Assembly (NCBI GenBank): GCA_037501455.1
Contig: CM074862.1
Span: 54,901,501 to 54,965,500 of the forward strand
Direction: 5' to 3'
Origin: Lantana camara
Taxonomy: Eukaryota; Streptophyta; Magnoliopsida; Lamiales; Verbenaceae
Length of the DNA stretch: 64,000 nucleotides
Shown: in pieces, positions 1 to 9,948 of the stretch
How the letters are laid out: every line of letters starts with the position of its first letter
How positions within the stretch are numbered: the stretch's first letter is position 1
Translations under genes and position numbers: made by a program
Notes under the pieces: model-generated
Seen by the model: the letters and a program-made list of their open reading frames with translations, nothing else
What the model was told of the DNA's origin: nothing
The model's database searches: none

Positions 1-195
1 ATCATATAATGCTTCCACTTTCGAATTTTCATGTCTTGGATTTGAGTTAATTGGGGGTGTAGTCCCGCCTAGCTAGATTGTTTCTTGCTGGTCACCCGTT
101 CGCTATATGTTCGGTTTATGTACGGATTTTCCATTTCGTATGTGGATCGGGCTATAGTGCGGGGGATGTAGAGCATTGGGGTTTAGGGTGCTACA
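1..195 (+). mobile_element. 3' end of an LTR (family D) running in from upstream
   Basis: The segment ends in GGGTGCTACA, the terminus typical of the gypsy LTRs in this window. It is a diverged match to the reverse complement of the first 200 bases of the LARD LTR at 26621: both contain GTGCGGGGGATGT and a GTYCCGCCTAGC-like stretch. From 196 onward the sequence matches LTR-B copy 3 (55560 onward), so this is where a D element ends and its target begins. Only the end of the LTR is in the window, so completeness and target duplication cannot be judged. Confidence 0.65.
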
Positions 196-720
196 TGTTA
201 TAAACTTCAAATTTATTAAACATGATCATGAACTAATATGAATACGTTAATAAGTCTAAGAACATGTTCATAATGTTCTTGAATGGATTTAAGTGCACGT
301 GTGAATAGTGTCTGTGTGTGTGTGTCTAATTTTATGTTCTAAAGTGTTTAATTCTTAGAAATTTGAATAGTAAATGTTTTCAATAGTAACTTTGAATTTT
401 TGGTCAATGTTTACCTTAATATCAGAAGTAATTTGAAAATAATTACAAATTAAGTTTTGGAATTTTTAAAAGAAGGATTTTATCCGAGTTTTGCAAAAAT
501 CGGCAATTTTGTAAACGTTTTGTAAATCGTGACCTACGTTGCCAAATTAACCCTAAATTATAACTTCAAATCTTACAATTAGTATCATAATGTGATTAAT
601 AAATATTTGGTTAGCTAAAGAATTCATAAACCTTTATGACTAAAGAAATTCACTTAAACCGTTAGATTAGGGTTTACTGGGCTCTTCTAATGTGTTACAC
701 TTTTAAGTGTGAACATTATA
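196..720 (+). mobile_element. LTR-B copy 1, part a (old gypsy LTR)
   Basis: Collinear with 55560-56084 in LTR-B copy 3: both carry the stretch around CATGATCATGAACTAATATG, a TG-rich run, and a shared end near GAACATTAT. It is non-coding. It is cut at 720 by element A and resumes at 13354. The last five bases, TTATA (716-720), are the left target duplication of A. Confidence 0.8.
716..720. repeat. Target-site duplication of element A (left)
   Basis: TTATA directly precedes the 5' LTR and is repeated at 13354-13358 right after the 3' LTR. The homologous empty site in LTR-B copy 3 (56080-56084) reads TTATG. Confidence 0.92.
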
Positions 721-866
721 TGTGACAGCCCGGTTCGGACCGGATCAATAAAGGTAAACTAAGGGCGACGTAAGGGCGTTTATAGAACTTGATCCGTATT
801 TTAAATAAATCATATCATGCATCCCTACATAAATTGAGTGCTCATATGTGATATTAGGTGACCAAA

Positions 867-883
867 GGGGGGGGGGGGGGGGG
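867..883 (+). repeat. Poly-G homopolymer (G17) in LTR
   Basis: Seventeen consecutive G. The same site in the 3' LTR (10096-10120) has 25 G. The tract lies upstream of the core promoter. It could form a G-quadruplex, and its length is liable to both replication slippage and assembly error. Confidence 0.95.
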
Positions 884-1486
884 AAACTACCTTTAAACCC
901 TATAAGCACTACTTATTTCCGAACCGGCACTATACCGTTTTATCCAAGAGACCTCAAAGAACCTATACCTACTTTCTTGGAATTTTTCAACTCTCTTTTC
1001 AATGCTTTGAGGTTTCGTTTATGTGTCCAGGGCAATTTAAGAATTTATTTTCAAATAAGAATTCCCGTCGGTAAGAAATATTACCTTCGTTAGAATGATT
1101 TAGCCCTTGAGATCATCACCATAACGTTCCTCGAATTTTTCTACATTTTTGGAAAGCCTTTCGGATCTTCAAATCTTATCCTAGTATTTATTTCATAATT
1201 TAATTAATTTTCAAAATTCAAGAAAATCAAATCTTTCGAATCTTATAACTTTTAAACCGTACGTCCGATTTCGACCCGTGAGTAACCGTTTCGAAGCTAA
1301 TTTTATTTCCTAGCTCTTGGACACTTTTCCAACTTCAAAAATACGCAGGAGAAAGGTGAAATTACCAGAATACCCCTGCTGTGACAATTATGTAAAGAAG
1401 GAAACCTATTTTTGGAAATTTCATAAAGTACCCCACCTTAAGTCCCTAAAATAAATATTATTTGCACTTTGGTCCTTCCCAACAAC

Positions 1487-1494
1487 TATAAATA
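1487..1494 (+). promoter_or_regulatory. Probable LTR core promoter (TATA box) of element A
   Basis: TATAAATA is followed about 30 bases on by a pyrimidine-rich CTCACTCCATTCTCTTC stretch, the layout of a plant TATA plus initiator/Y-patch promoter. The same arrangement occurs at 10724 in the 3' LTR and at 58324 in the LTR of element G. The start site would be near 1517-1530, which makes the upstream part U3 and leaves about 2.6 kb of R plus U5. Confidence 0.7.
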
Positions 1495-2064
1495 AGTGTG
1501 TTGGGGTCTCATTTTGTGCTCACTCCATTCTCTTCCTCTCCCCCTAGTGGCCGAACTCCTCCCCCCTTTTAAGGTTAGTTTTCTTTTTTTTTTTTATGTT
1601 TTAATTAGTTTAATTTGTGTTTTAATTTGTGTTTTATTTTATGTTTTAATTTATTTATAAATTATGCTAGGTTTAGGATTTAATTTATGTTTTATTTTGT
1701 GCATGAATTACGTGATTTAATTTATGCTTTAATTATTCATGAATTATGAATTATATTTCTTATAGTATAGTTTATTATGAAATGTGTCACATAATTTAAT
1801 TTTGTGACAAATTAATTATGTGACAATTATGCTAGCATGTTATATGTTACATTTTAATTATTTTATGATCATACTTAAGTAATTTAATTTATTTCATGAT
1901 TTAATTAAATGTTACATGTTATTTAATGTTACATAATTAATGTATAACCTATAGTTTTAAATGTTGTATGTTTAATTAATTGTTACATATAATTATACTT
2001 GATCAATTAATATATGTTATGGTATACATGTATAATATACGTATACGTATTTGATTCCAAAACG

Positions 2065-2332
2065 TATAAATACGTGTATACTTTCGTATAAATACTATGT
2101 GTATTTCCCTAATAAATACGTATGTACTTTTGTATAAATACCGCATGTATTCTAGTATAAATACCGCATGTATTCTTGTATAAATACTGTATGTACCTTG
2201 TATAAATACTGTACAAATATGGTAGGTATCCCCGTATAAATACCGTATACATACAGTATAAATACCGTATACATACTATATAAATACACTTATACATACA
2301 GTATAAGTACAGTATACATACAGTATATGTAC
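2065..2332 (+). repeat. Array of TATAAATAC motifs at 22-23 bp spacing
   Basis: TATAAATAC or a one- or two-base variant starts at about 2065, 2087, 2111, 2133, 2156, 2179, 2201, 2212, 2235, 2257, 2279, 2302 and 2324. The step is 22-24 bases except for one of 11. The nonamer is better conserved than the spacers (GTATGTACTTTTG, CGCATGTATTCTA and similar). The array recurs in the 3' LTR at about 11290-11575. It could be an ordinary minisatellite or a cluster of TATA-like or bendable sites. Confidence 0.85.
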
Positions 2333-2350
2333 CGTATACTTGAATAGTGA

Positions 2351-2411
2351 CCTTTGACCTTTGACCCCTGACCTTTGACTTTGAGTTTGACCTTGACCAA
2401 GAATTTTGACT
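2351..2411 (+). promoter_or_regulatory. W-box (TTGAC) cluster in the LTR
   Basis: Six TTGAC cores, mostly TTTGACC or TTTGACT, occur in about 60 bases directly after the TATAAATAC array. The 3' LTR copy (11583-11647) has eight. TTGAC[C/T] is the core site of WRKY transcription factors, so stress- or pathogen-responsive activity is an inference. Simple repeat expansion of CCTTTGA would look the same. Confidence 0.6.
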
Positions 2412-3622
2412 TTTAACCTAATTGATCATTTCAAAGAGACGAATTCAACAGTCAAAGCCTTTTTCGAAAATTCTCAAAAACAAGGGATCAAAGTAGATTT
2501 CAAAGTTCACATTGGGGTTGTTCTAAGACCCTAAGAGCATACCCCTAAGCTTTTGATACGAGCTTTCTAATGAGACTAGTCGTTTGCCCGAATTCTTTCT
2601 TCGGGAAAGATTATTCCTTGTTTAAATGTGTCGTATTCTTTTCAATCTTACACTTCAATACTTGACTACCCGCACTCAATCATGCATCATTAATCATGTG
2701 TGGGACTCAGACCCTTAAGCTCATAGTAGTCTGTCACTTACAGGAGATAATACCGAGTTCTGGGATCCGCAGGGTACTGTGTGAAGCCTGTCTTCTACCA
2801 ACTATCAGCTTATCTAAATAAATAGGTGAGGTTTAAACTATTTCAGCTGGAACCATGAATATTCCTTCGTTTTCAAATGGTTTCAAAATCAACGCCTTCG
2901 GGTGCAAAGATTCCTATCTTTCAAGTTAACGTTTTCCCGTTTGGGGCAATGCTTCGAGTTTAAAGTCAATGATCTCTGATATACGTTCTGTTCACTGTTA
3001 TAGTGCTTTGATTAAAGGTTCAGTCATCTGAACTCTGTGTGCTTATGCACCTTTGTTATTCTGAAAGCAAGCTTTGGAAACTTTGTTATGTTGGGCCCTG
3101 GCGGTATGGTTAGTAGTAGACCGGGAGGCGTGCGCCAATGGCTACTATGATACTGGCCGCCGTAATGACCTTCATGATGGTTTAATCGGAGGTTGGTTAC
3201 TCCACATCGAAGGTCGGGAGAGGTGGTAAATTCCTCCCGTTTTGCACGTCACCGCGGGGTAGCTCCCTGCGCGTGACAATAAGGGGAGAAAGGGTGGTGC
3301 ATGTGATTATGGGTGTCGGGGTCCTAACGAATCTCGATACCAACTTTGTAAATGTTTTGAGGAGTAAAGGATGGATATGGCCTAGCTTGCGGGCAAACTT
3401 TGGTTTTAAAGTCTGGTTCATACTTTTGGAAAATATCCCGTACCCTGTTCCCCGTTTTAAAGTATATATGAACCAGAACCTCTGATGTGTGTGCTTGTGT
3501 GTGCTTGTAAAAAATCCCATTTTAAGATAAAAGAGTTTTTTTCCGGTTTGAGGAAAGTCGCTAAGAAAGTCTTTCAAAACCCTTCCAGTCCAATTACTCT
3601 TTCTTACTGCAAATTACCTCAC

Positions 3623-3640
3623 TTAGTCCCTTTTGACTAA
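3623..3640. other. Conserved LTR inverted repeat (TTAGTC...GACTAA)
   Basis: TTAGTC and GACTAA flank a 6-base centre, about 480 bases before the LTR end. Equivalents occur in the other A LTR, in LTR-B (24302-24318), in F (57287-57303), in G (60683-60699) and, less perfectly, in the LARD LTR (about 27165-27185). CATGGTTTCAGG follows downstream in A and G. Role unknown. Confidence 0.7.
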
Positions 3641-4125
3641 TACCTCTTCCCTGTTTTCTGACCTCATGGTTTCAGGTAGGCAGCCCGGCGCTTCCTAGAG
3701 GTATCTTGAAGCTGTAGGAGGTCTTTTGTTAAGTTAGGATTGCTAGTTACTTTTCCTTTGTCCTGCATAGTCGTGGTTACCTCTACCTTTACGTTGTATG
3801 TTTTACTATGAGAACTTGTTCAGGCTACGACCTGAATTACTTGGACTCCGTTTTTATTATGTTCCTTTGTTTTCCTATTGAACTAAGGTTTTATGTTAAT
3901 ATTATGGCTACTTGTTTATGTGGTTATGCATATACTACTGTGTTGCATTCATGTTTTCAAAAGTTTAAAATTATTCTAAAATTCCGTTGCGCTGGCAACA
4001 CTGGTTACTCTGATCTTTGTTATGTTCTGTCCGTTCGCCAAAGTATCTCTCGAGTAATAAAGCTTCCTAGTTACTTGGGTGATACAACGGTGCGGGGTTG
4101 TGGCGTTGGGGCGCTACAGCTAAGG

Positions 4126-4137
4126 TGGTATCAGAGC
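4126..4137 (+). other. Primer-binding site, initiator Met tRNA
   Basis: TGGTATCAGAGC, complementary to the 3' end of plant initiator-methionine tRNA. It lies 7 bases after the end of the 5' LTR. Confidence 0.93.
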
Positions 4138-4245
4138 CTCAGGTTGAGTAAGAAGAGACTTAACCTGGGAGCTCGAAGCATAGAGGATGTTTTGAGTTTA
4201 CTTACTCTACATCTTGGTATTCATATCTGTGCTTACCCTGTAGTT

Positions 4246-4956
4246 ATGGACAGTGCGAGTCTGCGTGCTTTCACTATAGTTATGGACAGCCTGAGTCAGC
4301 GAGAGCAGGATGAGGCATATTTTGAGGAGCTTGAGCCCCCTTGTACAGTAGCGGTAGTTCGCCGGGGTAGGGCCCGTTACTATACATGGCAACGAGCGCA
4401 GGAGAGGGGACACCCGGGGTATTCGTACCCCAATAGGGTCGTTCATCAGCTAGAAACTGAACGGGATGAATACCTACAGGATAGCTTGAGATTGAGAGAG
4501 GTTCGGCTGGAGGCTATTCGTTACCATGATTTGGCAGCACAACACCGGACTGATCGGGATATTGCCCGGGAGCATGCCAGAGAGATGGAGGCTCGATTGA
4601 CAGAGGAACGCCAGGCCAGAGCCCAACAGGCATCCCGTATTGCATAGTTAGAGGCAGACTTGGCATATATGACTACTGATAGGGATTTTGCTATGGAGAT
4701 GCACCATCGTTATCAGAGCCGGATTAGGGCCCGACTTTGTGAGACTTTCTACCTCACCGATGAGCAGGCGGCTTTAGAGTACGAGGGACCAGTACACAGT
4801 GAGCCGGCTGCTCCAGGGGACCCTATGGACACACATGCAGGAGAGGATCAGGAGACAGAGGGATCATCTGAGGAGGAGAGCCCATCTCCAGCACGACAGG
4901 GAGATTTCGTTGCTGTATCTGATGATAGCGATGGAGCCAGTCATAGCCAGCAGTAG
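4246..4956 (+). pseudogene. Upstream reading frame before gag (ORF0-like), one stop
   Basis: This frame begins right after the primer-binding region and runs 237 codons to 4956, broken once by TAG at 4645-4647. It resumes in the same frame directly after that stop. The N-terminal part has a YFEELE...VVRRGRARYYTW block (around residues 25-50). The middle is an Arg/Glu/Gln-rich stretch likely to be helical or coiled-coil, and the C-terminus is acidic and Ser/Glu-rich. A diverged counterpart of the N-terminal block lies at the same place in element G (61333-61536), where FFEQFE and FYTW are recognisable. That argues the frame was once translated. I do not recognise a known domain; the function is unknown. 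The start chosen is the first Met after the primer-binding site; a second in-frame Met lies at 4282. Confidence 0.6.
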
Positions 4957-5589
4957 AGGAGCTGAGTCCGGACCGTTGGGACTTGTATATAGAGGCAGAT
5001 AGCAGTAGCATATACATACTCAGCAGGTATGCAGCATATTATGACAGATAGGGTGACTTCCGACAGGTGCAGAGGGGATTATATATACCCCAGAGATCCC
5101 CGCTTTTGGCAGATTATGACAGTTGACAGATGATGTTTTGGAGAGCTTAGGCTGTACGGGAGTAACTCGACTTAGCATCGGGTCCTCCCCCTTTTTGTCT
5201 TTTTGGTCAGATATAGCCTTTGTATAAAAGCTTTTCCAAATTTTGCATATATGACATCATCTTTTGCGGCTTTACTCATATCATTGCATGTTACCGTTTT
5301 CTATATCTATCATGTCATGAGTTTTAGAAATGCTTCAAGATACCATTAGGGCCGTGCATGGATCATACCATTTGATTTTGTGCATCTATATATATGACTG
5401 TTTTCTATTACTTGTGAATAATGATTGCTTAATGGATTAAATTGGGACACTTTGAATTGATGACTACATGCCTAATTGCAACTTTGATGATTGATTGTTA
5501 TTTACTGATGTGGAACATTGAGTATATGGACCATTCTTATCGCCATGCATTATATCTGTTTGGGGTGATATTATGAATACAGTGACAAT
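4957..5589 (+). other. Untranslated leader between ORF0 and gag of element A
   Basis: No convincing gene. Near 5315-5373 it contains TGCTTCAAGATAC followed by ATTAGGGCCGT, which is strongly conserved at the equivalent place in element G (about 61836-61893). A weaker match lies in the B remnant (about 25080-25112). The block is roughly 250 bases before the gag ATG and is a candidate cis signal, for example for RNA packaging. That role is inference. Confidence 0.55.
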
Positions 5590-6454
5590 ATGCCCCCGAG
5601 AAGAGCTCCACGTGAACGCATTCCACCGCCACCGCCACCACCTGAGGAATTTCCCCGTCCTCCACCGATACCACAAGAACAACCAGAAATTGGGGAGACT
5701 TTGAGGCAATTTGCTCGGGCTTACAACTCAGTTAATGAAAAGACACTTGAAAAGTTTCTCCGAATGAACCCCCAGAAGTTCTTCGGAGAGCCCAATGATC
5801 TTAAAGCTGAAAACTGGATTGCAAGCTTAGTGAAGATCTTCGAAGCCATGAACATCTTTCCGGAGGATAGAGAGCGAGTTCAATTTGCGACCTTCCTCCT
5901 GGAAGGAGCAGCGCTGAATTGGTGGAATCATACGAAGAATGTGTGGATTGAAAATGGGATAAGAGTACGAGGCCAAGTTTATGAGACTGATACAATATGC
6001 ACCACATATTCTGTACGATGAGCGTAGGAAGACCAAACGCTTCATCAATGGACTCAAGTCAGAATTACGATGGGCTTTGGCACCTCTGAATCTTGAAGGA
6101 TACACTCAGGCAGTTGAAACTGCTCTGAGTACTGAAGCAGCCCATAGAGAGATCAGGATGACCGCCAACCATGCGAAGCCATATCAATCGAAACCACCAC
6201 AGTGATTCAAACGCTCAGCCAATCAGTTAAATTTTAGATCAGGAAAGAGACCAATGATGGCACCCCCGTAAGCACCACTTGCCCCTCAGAACGAGGTTGA
6301 ATGTGAATTCTGCCATAGGCCAGGGCATACCGAAGCAACCTGTAGAAAGAAAACTGGCCAGTGCTTCTATTGTGGAAGTCCTGACCACAAGCTCAAGAAT
6401 TGTCCAAAAGCAAAAGGTAGGCCAGAACGGCAAGGGTATCAAGGCAAAGGTAAG
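5590..6454 (+). pseudogene. gag of element A (capsid and two zinc knuckles), disrupted
   Basis: Gag would form the virus-like particle that packages the element's RNA. It starts MPPRRAPRERIPPPPPPP, a proline-rich N-terminus also seen in element G. The capsid domain has TLEKFLRMNPQKFFGEPNDL and ends near GAALNWWNH. Near 5955-5965 about 120-130 bases present in G are missing, which shifts the frame. Translation continues in the next frame from about 5965 (EAKFMRLIQYAPHIL) through 6445. That downstream part carries stops TGA at 6203 and TAA at 6269. It then shows two CX2CX4HX4C knuckles (CEFCHRPGHTEATC and CFYCGSPDHKLKNC, about 6300-6410). From there the frame runs straight into protease. Confidence 0.9.
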
Positions 6455-6457
6455 GCG

Positions 6458-7129
6458 GTGGCGGGAAATGCAAACAAGCCAATGGTCAGAGGAAGGGCTT
6501 ATGCTCTGGATGGATGCGACGAGCCAGATCCTACGGCTGTTGTGGAAGGTACGGTAAATGTTCTTGACACGCCAGTTAAGGTCCTATACGACCCTGGTGC
6601 CACGCATTCATTCATTGCATCCAAATTATGTGCGCGTTTACAATTTCCACTTGAGCAATTGCCATTTCTTTTCGAAGTAAGTTCTCCTTTAGGAACTTGC
6701 CTTAAAACGGATCAAGTATATAAATGCTGCCCTATTAGAATCAATGGTCAGTTTTATCCCTTGGATCTTGTTGCACTACCAATGACAAAGTATAGGATTA
6801 TTTTGGGAATGAATTGGCTTCATAAGTACCGAGTCAAGCTGGATTGTTTTAAGAAGGAAGTTATCTTAGGGAAGGATGAAAGTCAGACATCAGATGGACA
6901 AGGAAGACAAACACCAATGATTTCGGCAATGGAAGCAAAAAGAATGATTCAGAAGGGAGCTACAGGATTCGTTGCTTACCTCTTAAATAGACCAAAGGAT
7001 CAGAGTAAAATAGAAGAAGTGGAGGTTGTCAACGAGTTCCCAGAACTGTTTCCTGAACACCTAAACACCTTACCACTAGACCGGGAACTAGAGTTTGTGA
7101 TTGAGACAGTTCCAGGGGCCGAGCCATAG
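6458..7129 (+). pseudogene. Aspartic protease region of the element A polyprotein
   Basis: Retropepsin-type protease that would cut the Gag-Pol polyprotein. The active-site segment reads YDPGATHSFI (about 6590-6620), with Pro where many families have Ser or Thr, a common variant in plant chromoviruses. IILGMNWL follows at about 6800. The frame is continuous with the gag knuckles upstream and with reverse transcriptase downstream, and is separated from the latter only by TAG at 7127-7129. The linker before RT has the usual FPELFPEHL...LPLDRELEF pattern. Confidence 0.88.
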
Positions 7130-7147
7130 TCTAAGGCACCCTACCGG

Positions 7148-8665
7148 ATGGCACCGGCTGAACTTCAAGAGTTGAGGAAACAACTTGATGAATTACTAGA
7201 GGCAGGATATATCCGCCCTAGTACTTCTCCTTGGGGAGCACCTGTGTTATTTGTTAAGAAGAAAGATGGGTCGTTACGACTTTGCATCGACTATCGAGAA
7301 CTTAACAGGATGACGGTGAAGAATAAGTACCCTCTTCCTCACATCGAGGAGTTATTCGATGTACTTCAAGGATCTCAAATATACTCCAAGCTAGATTTGA
7401 GGCAAGGGTACTATCAATTGAAAATTAGAAATGAGGATATTCCCAAGACAGCTTTCAATAGTCGTTACGGGCATTTTGAGTTCGTAGTAATGCCCTTTAG
7501 GCTAACAAATGCCCCAGCTGCATTTATGGATATGATGCATCGGATTTTTCGGCCGTTTCTTGATAAGTTCGTGGTGATCTTTATTGATGACATTTTGGTC
7601 TTTTCCAAGACACCAGAAGATCATGCCAAACATCTCCCGTTAGTGTTGAGCACTTTGCTGGATCACAAACTTTATGCAAAATTCAGCAAATGTGAGTTTT
7701 GGTTAGAAAAGATCTCATTTTTAGGACATATCATATCTGGTTCAGGAGTCGAAGTGGATCCCTCGAAAATTGAAATGATTTTGGACTGGAAACAACCAAG
7801 GAATCCTTCTGAGGTAAGAAGCTTTTTGGGACTCGCAGGATACTATCGAAGATTCATACAGGATTTTTCAAAGATAGCAGCACCACTTACTCAATTAACC
7901 AAGAAGGAAGGAAAGTTCGTATGGACAGAGAAATGCGAACAGAGTTTTCAGGAATTAAAGAAAATATTAACTACCGCACCTGTACTAACATTACCAGAAG
8001 GGAATGAAGGTTACACTGTTTATACCGATGCTTCGAAAGAAGGGTTAGGATGGGTTCTGATACAGCATGGAAAGGTGATAGCATATGCATCAAGAAAGCT
8101 TAAACCACATGAAGCCAACTACCCCACTCATGATTTGGAGCTAGCAGCGATCGTCTTTGCCCTCGCAAAATGGAGACATTATTTGTATGGGGTAACCTTT
8201 GAAGTGTTCACGGACCATAAAAGTTTGCGGTACTTGTTCACTCAAAAGGAGCTAAACATGAGACAAAGAAGGTGGATGGAATTTCTGGAAGACTATGATT
8301 GTACAATTCAATACCATCTTCGAAAGGCTAACGTGGTGGCTGATGCATTGAGTCGAAAGGCTAGTATAGCGCATGTCGAAGGACACCCAATAGAGTGTGA
8401 AAGAAGACCAGCTCAAGTGATTCCTAGAGCTAAGTTGGCAAATCTAATAATTTCATCACCACTGAAGGATCGGTTGATAAAGACACAAGCTATAGACGAA
8501 TGGATTAAGAAGTGTCTCAATTCCAAGGAGAAGGATGACGAGACAAAATTCAGTAAAGGTGAAGATGGAATCTTGAGATATAAGAGCAGAGTTTGTGTGC
8601 CTTCAGCTATCCGAACGGAAATACTTGATGAAGCGCATAAGACACGTTATACAGTACACCCTTGA
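7148..8665 (+). pseudogene. Reverse transcriptase-RNase H of element A
   Basis: Copies element RNA to DNA and removes the RNA strand. RT fingers and palm are clear: [41 protein letters not shown], and the catalytic FIDD at residues 145-148 of this segment (nt 7580-7591). RNase H follows with TDASKEGLG, the [19 protein letters not shown] helix, FTDHKSL and [10 protein letters not shown], so its acidic catalytic residues are present. The segment ends at TGA (8663-8665) just inside the N-terminal zinc region of integrase; the frame continues unchanged on the other side. Inside this 505-codon stretch no catalytic residue appears lost, so the domain decays only by the flanking stops. Confidence 0.92.
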
Positions 8666-8674
8666 GGAACAAAG

Positions 8675-9937
8675 ATGTACCAAGATCTCAAGAAGCAGTT
8701 TTGGTGGAACGGAATGAAGAGAGACATTGCTGAATATGTCAAGAAATGCTTAACTTGCCAAAAGGTTAAAGTCGAACACCAAAAGCCAGCAGGAAAGTTA
8801 CGACCACTACCAATTCCTACATGGAAGTGGGAGCAAATAACCATGGATTTTGTTACCGAGTTACCTAAAGTTAAGGGAGGACAAGACAGTATATGGGTCA
8901 TAGTTGACAGATTGACAAAATCAGCACACTTCCTACGGGTCAAGACTACGGATAAAGTTAAATCCTTAGCAAAACTGTATCAAGAAGAAATTGTGAGATT
9001 ACATGGAGTGCCGGTGAGTATAGTGTCTGACAGAGACCCAAAGTTTACGTCCCAACTTTGGCAAAATGTTCAAAGCTTGATGGGAACCAAGTTGCATTTC
9101 AGCACAGCGGCGCACCCGCAGACAGACGGACAGTCAGAAAGATTGATTAAATATCTGGAGGATATGTTAAGAGCGTGTGCTTTGGATTTTTCAGACAGTT
9201 GGAAAGATTGTTTACCCCTCGTGGAGTTTGCATACAATAACAGTTATCAGGCTTCAATTCAAGCAGCTCCATATGAAGCCTTGTATGGGAGAAAATGCAG
9301 ATCTCCATTATATTGGGATATGGATGAGACAAGGGATACCTCGAAAGGAACTCCTAGGGCCAAAGTACTCGAATGGATTGAAAGGGCTACAGAAAAGATT
9401 AAGATAATCAGGCAAAGAATGAAAGCCGCCCAGGACAGACAGAAGAGCTATGCCGACAAAAGAAGAAGGGATTTAGAGTTCGATGTGGGTGAGAAAGTGT
9501 TTCTGAAAGCATCGCCAAGAAAAGGGCTCATAAGGATTGGAAAAGGAGGAAAATTGAACCCTAGATACATAGGACCTTTTGAGATACTAGAACGTGTGGG
9601 TCCAAAAGCGTATCGCCTAGATCTACCAGCAAGCTTAACAGGAATCCATAATGTATTTCATGTATCCCAACTTCGCAAATACTTTGCTGATGAGACACAG
9701 GTGGTGCCAGTAGAGGATGTTCCGTTAGAACCTAATCTAACCTACGAGTTGAAAGCGGTTAAGATCCTGGATAAGAAATTCCAAGAATTAAGAAATAAAA
9801 AGATTCCATTGGTTAAGGTCTTATGGAAAAGGAACAGTACTGAGGAGGTTACTTGGGAAACTGAGGAAAAGATGCAAGAGCACTATCCCAAATTGTTTAG
9901 AGATCACGAAGAGAATCTGAGGACAGATTCTTCTTAA
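8675..9937 (+). pseudogene. Integrase with GPY/F and chromodomain-like end, element A
   Basis: Inserts the cDNA into chromosomes. The zinc-binding His pair straddles the stop at 8663 and the Cys pair (CLTC) is at about 8748. The catalytic triad is intact: D at 8846-8848, D at 9029-9031, E at 9137-9139, with exactly 35 residues between the second D and E. The GPY/F-type module reads LNPRYIGPFEILERVG. The C-terminus (KVLWKRNSTEEVTWETEEKM) is the shortened chromodomain of plant chromoviruses, thought to steer insertion to certain chromatin. The frame ends TAA-terminated at 9937, just before the polypurine tract. It is continuous with RT except for the TGA at 8663. Confidence 0.92.
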
Positions 9938-9948
9938 GGAGGGGAGAT
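9938..9948 (+). other. Polypurine tract of element A
   Basis: GGAGGGGAGAT lies directly before the 3' LTR; it would prime plus-strand DNA synthesis. Confidence 0.85.

Larger units (their letters stand above)
721..4118 (+). repeat. 5' LTR of gypsy element A
   Basis: 3398 bp, TG...CA ended, near-identical to 9949-13353. It holds, in order, a poly-G run, a plant core promoter (TATAAATA at 1487), AT-rich spacer, an array of TATAAATAC motifs, a W-box cluster, a conserved inverted repeat at 3623 and an AATAAAG polyadenylation-like signal near 4055. Short open frames inside it (for example 3197-3577 on the minus strand) recur in the other LTR only because the LTRs are copies; I see no protein family in them. 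Confidence 0.95.

Noticed and set aside
1..195. Part of element A or of LTR-B
   Set aside because: It matches the LARD LTR end instead, and LTR-B similarity starts only at 196.
2109..2297. Tyr-rich minus-strand open frame of 62 codons
   Set aside because: It is a translation of the TATAAATAC repeat array.
3197..3577. 126-codon minus-strand frame in LTR A, repeated at 12432-12812
   Set aside because: Lies within the LTR in antisense direction, overlaps the conserved GC-rich LTR block, no recognisable domain.
4126..4137. Possible tRNA genes at the TGGTATCAGAGC sites
   Set aside because: Only the 12-base primer match is present, with no cloverleaf around any of them.
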